Positions 5,588 through 6,392 of a stretch of 6,392 bases of DNA are shown one piece after another. The number at the start of each line of letters is the position of its first letter. Position 1 is the stretch's first letter. A program made the position numbers and the translations under genes. Source of the stretch: an uncultured Collinsella sp. GTDB taxonomy: Bacteria > Actinomycetota > Coriobacteriia > Coriobacteriales > Coriobacteriaceae. The notes beneath the pieces were generated by a model. It saw nothing but the letters and a program-made list of their open reading frames with translations. It did not search any database and was not told the DNA's origin. The stretch is taken from NCBI GenBank assembly GCA_902470365.1, contig CABRFZ010000052.1, positions 1 through 6,392 on the forward strand, given 5' to 3'.

Positions 5588-6076
5588 TTAGGCCAGCCCT
5601 CCCATGGCATCAAATTCGGCCTTGATCTTCTCGGCGACATTCCGATACGACTTATATAGACTTGAATCGCGTTTGACTTCGTCGGTCATAACGGGAATCT
5701 CTAATTTGGAAACCTCGTCTTTTCCCGTCTGAACCGCCACAACAACGCCCATACCAAGACACATATTACGCTTGGCAGCGTTTATTTTCGCCGCCTTGGC
5801 AGGATTTGCCAGGATACGCTGGGCAAATTCCTGTTTAGAGACCGCTTCTTCGGCCTCCGGATCGCCCGCCTCGGCCACTTCGCACTGCAACACGTCCGCA
5901 TAGTCAAAAATCTTCGGCTCGCCGCCGCGCTGATGTACGGCCCACTTGCGATGCGTGGCATCCTGGTAGATAGCCGGCAAAAACGTAAACCGCGGCGGGT
6001 CCAAAATCGTATCCGTGATGGTAAACACATCGGGATCAAAGGCATCCTGCGGGTTTTTCTTCTTGAACAGCCCCAT
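5588..6076 (-). CDS. Small cytosolic protein of unknown function
   Basis: I do not recognise a confirmed family. The 162-residue protein has no signal peptide and no clear membrane segment. It begins with a basic MGLFKKKNP. A KIFDYADVLQCEVAE stretch (55-69) and the C-terminal VSKLEIPVM...SSLYKSYRNVAEKIKAEFDAM region recall the PH-like domain found after zinc ribbons in DUF4428-type proteins, but no zinc ribbon is present and the match is only an impression. A small hydrophobic stretch (MCLGMGVVVAV, 105-115) could be a strand or hairpin. The ATG at 6076 has GGGAGG 5 bases upstream; a longer in-frame reading to 6109 lacks such a site. It lies 38 bases before the first GntR gene and may share its transcript. 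Nothing links it to sugar metabolism. Confidence 0.75.
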   Translation of the reverse strand: MGLFKKKNPQDAFDPDVFTITDTILDPPRFTFLPAIYQDATHRKWAVHQRGGEPKIFDYADVLQCEVAEAGDPEAEEAVSKQEFAQRILANPAKAAKINAAKRNMCLGMGVVVAVQTGKDEVSKLEIPVMTDEVKRDSSLYKSYRNVAEKIKAEFDAMGGLA

Positions 6077-6113
6077 ATCAGCCTCCCGTACTAGTATTAA
6101 ACAACTCAAGCTG

Positions 6114-6122
6114 AATATAGCA
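6114..6122 (-). promoter_or_regulatory. Candidate extended -10 promoter for the 162-residue gene and the GntR pair
   Basis: The minus strand reads TGCTATATT, an extended -10 element (TGnTATAAT-like). Transcription would start near 6107, about 30 bases before the ATG at 6076. No good -35 is seen at 17 bases, as is common for extended -10 promoters. An 8-base palindrome, TACTAGTA (6089-6096), lies just downstream of the predicted start. Confidence 0.35.
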
Positions 6123-6222
6123 CCAATTTCAAGCCGCCGCCTTACCCTATCGGTGCGCGGCGTCTATGGCTCGCCCAGCGGAAGAGTTCACGGACGAGGG
6201 CCGGGGTGCCTGCCGGCAAATA

Positions 6223-6235
6223 GCGGACACTCCGC
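6223..6235 (-). terminator. Weak hairpin after the regulator fragment, possible terminator
   Basis: GCGGA and TCCGC form a 5-base GC-rich stem with a 3-base loop, 29 bases after the stop codon at 6265. On the transcribed strand it is followed only by TATTT, so as an intrinsic terminator it is weak. Confidence 0.2.
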
Positions 6236-6264
6236 ATGCAATCTATGCAAACAAGCAAGTACGC

Positions 6265-6392
6265 TTAGCTACATTCGGTAAGCTCGAGCACGCTGTCCTT
6301 AACGATAAGCGCCGGCTCCAGAACGACCTCTTCGGCGCGTCTACCGCCCCTACCGGCAAGACGCTTGGACATGCAGCCAAAAGCATGCTCCG
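6265..6392 (-). CDS. C-terminus of a probable LacI-family transcriptional regulator (cut by the window edge)
   Basis: Only the last 41 residues are inside the window, ending at the TAA at 6267-6265. The fragment contains an EHAFGCMSKRLAGR helix followed by EEVVLEPALIVKDSVLEL. This matches the usual LacI-family ending: a helix, then a loop, then a strand with a P-x-L-I-V-K/R-x-S pattern that closes the periplasmic-binding-protein-like sensor domain. The DNA-binding domain would lie beyond the right edge, so this cannot be confirmed. It is separated from the next gene by 188 bases that include a candidate promoter, so it is probably a separate unit. Confidence 0.6.
   Translation of the reverse strand, partial: EHAFGCMSKRLAGRGGRRAEEVVLEPALIVKDSVLELTECS

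Noticed and set aside
6236..6250. ATGCAA direct repeat with a 3-base spacer after the regulator stop codon
   Set aside because: A 6-mer tandem pair of this size is expected by chance and has no link to another element.

Overview
The window comes from a GC-rich bacterium. The gene content (mannose-family PTS, tandem SIS-domain enzymes, HutC-type GntR regulators) and the protein style suggest a gut coriobacterium such as Collinsella. That assignment is an inference from gene style, not from a marker gene. Every gene I can support lies on the minus strand, so transcription runs from right to left. No RNA gene, insertion sequence, CRISPR array or stretch over 300 bases without a gene was seen.

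Layout in order of transcription. (1) 6392-6265: the last 41 residues of a regulator that looks LacI-type, cut by the window edge. (2) 6264-6077: an intergenic region with a weak hairpin and a candidate extended -10 promoter. (3) 6076-5588: a 162-residue cytosolic protein of unknown function. (4) 5549-4782 and 4797-4084: two GntR regulators with UTRA ligand domains, overlapping by 16 bases. (5) 4083-3891: a 193-base control region with a perfect TGTATATACA palindrome and a repeated TTTGATACC motif. (6) 3890-2775 and 2715-1654: two different SIS-domain sugar-phosphate enzymes. The first is GlmS/GfrE-like without a glutaminase domain; the second resembles fructoselysine-6-phosphate deglycase (FrlB/GfrF). 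(7) 1607-1188, 1130-648 and 589-1: EIIA, EIIB and the start of EIIC of a mannose/sorbose-family phosphotransferase system. EIID is expected beyond the left edge.

How it fits together. A mannose-family PTS with two SIS deglycases is the known layout of the Salmonella gfr locus, which takes up and splits the Amadori-type compounds fructoselysine and glucoselysine. The most economical reading is that the PTS imports and phosphorylates a sugar-amine conjugate at the 6 position. The two SIS enzymes would then cleave two related phosphorylated conjugates to a free amino acid and a hexose 6-phosphate. No separate kinase is visible, as expected when the PTS does the phosphorylation. The two GntR/UTRA proteins are the obvious local regulators, and the 193-base gap before the operon holds operator-like sequence. 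From memory, Collinsella intestinalis has been reported to consume fructoselysine from processed food, which agrees with this reading. The substrate itself cannot be proven from sequence alone.
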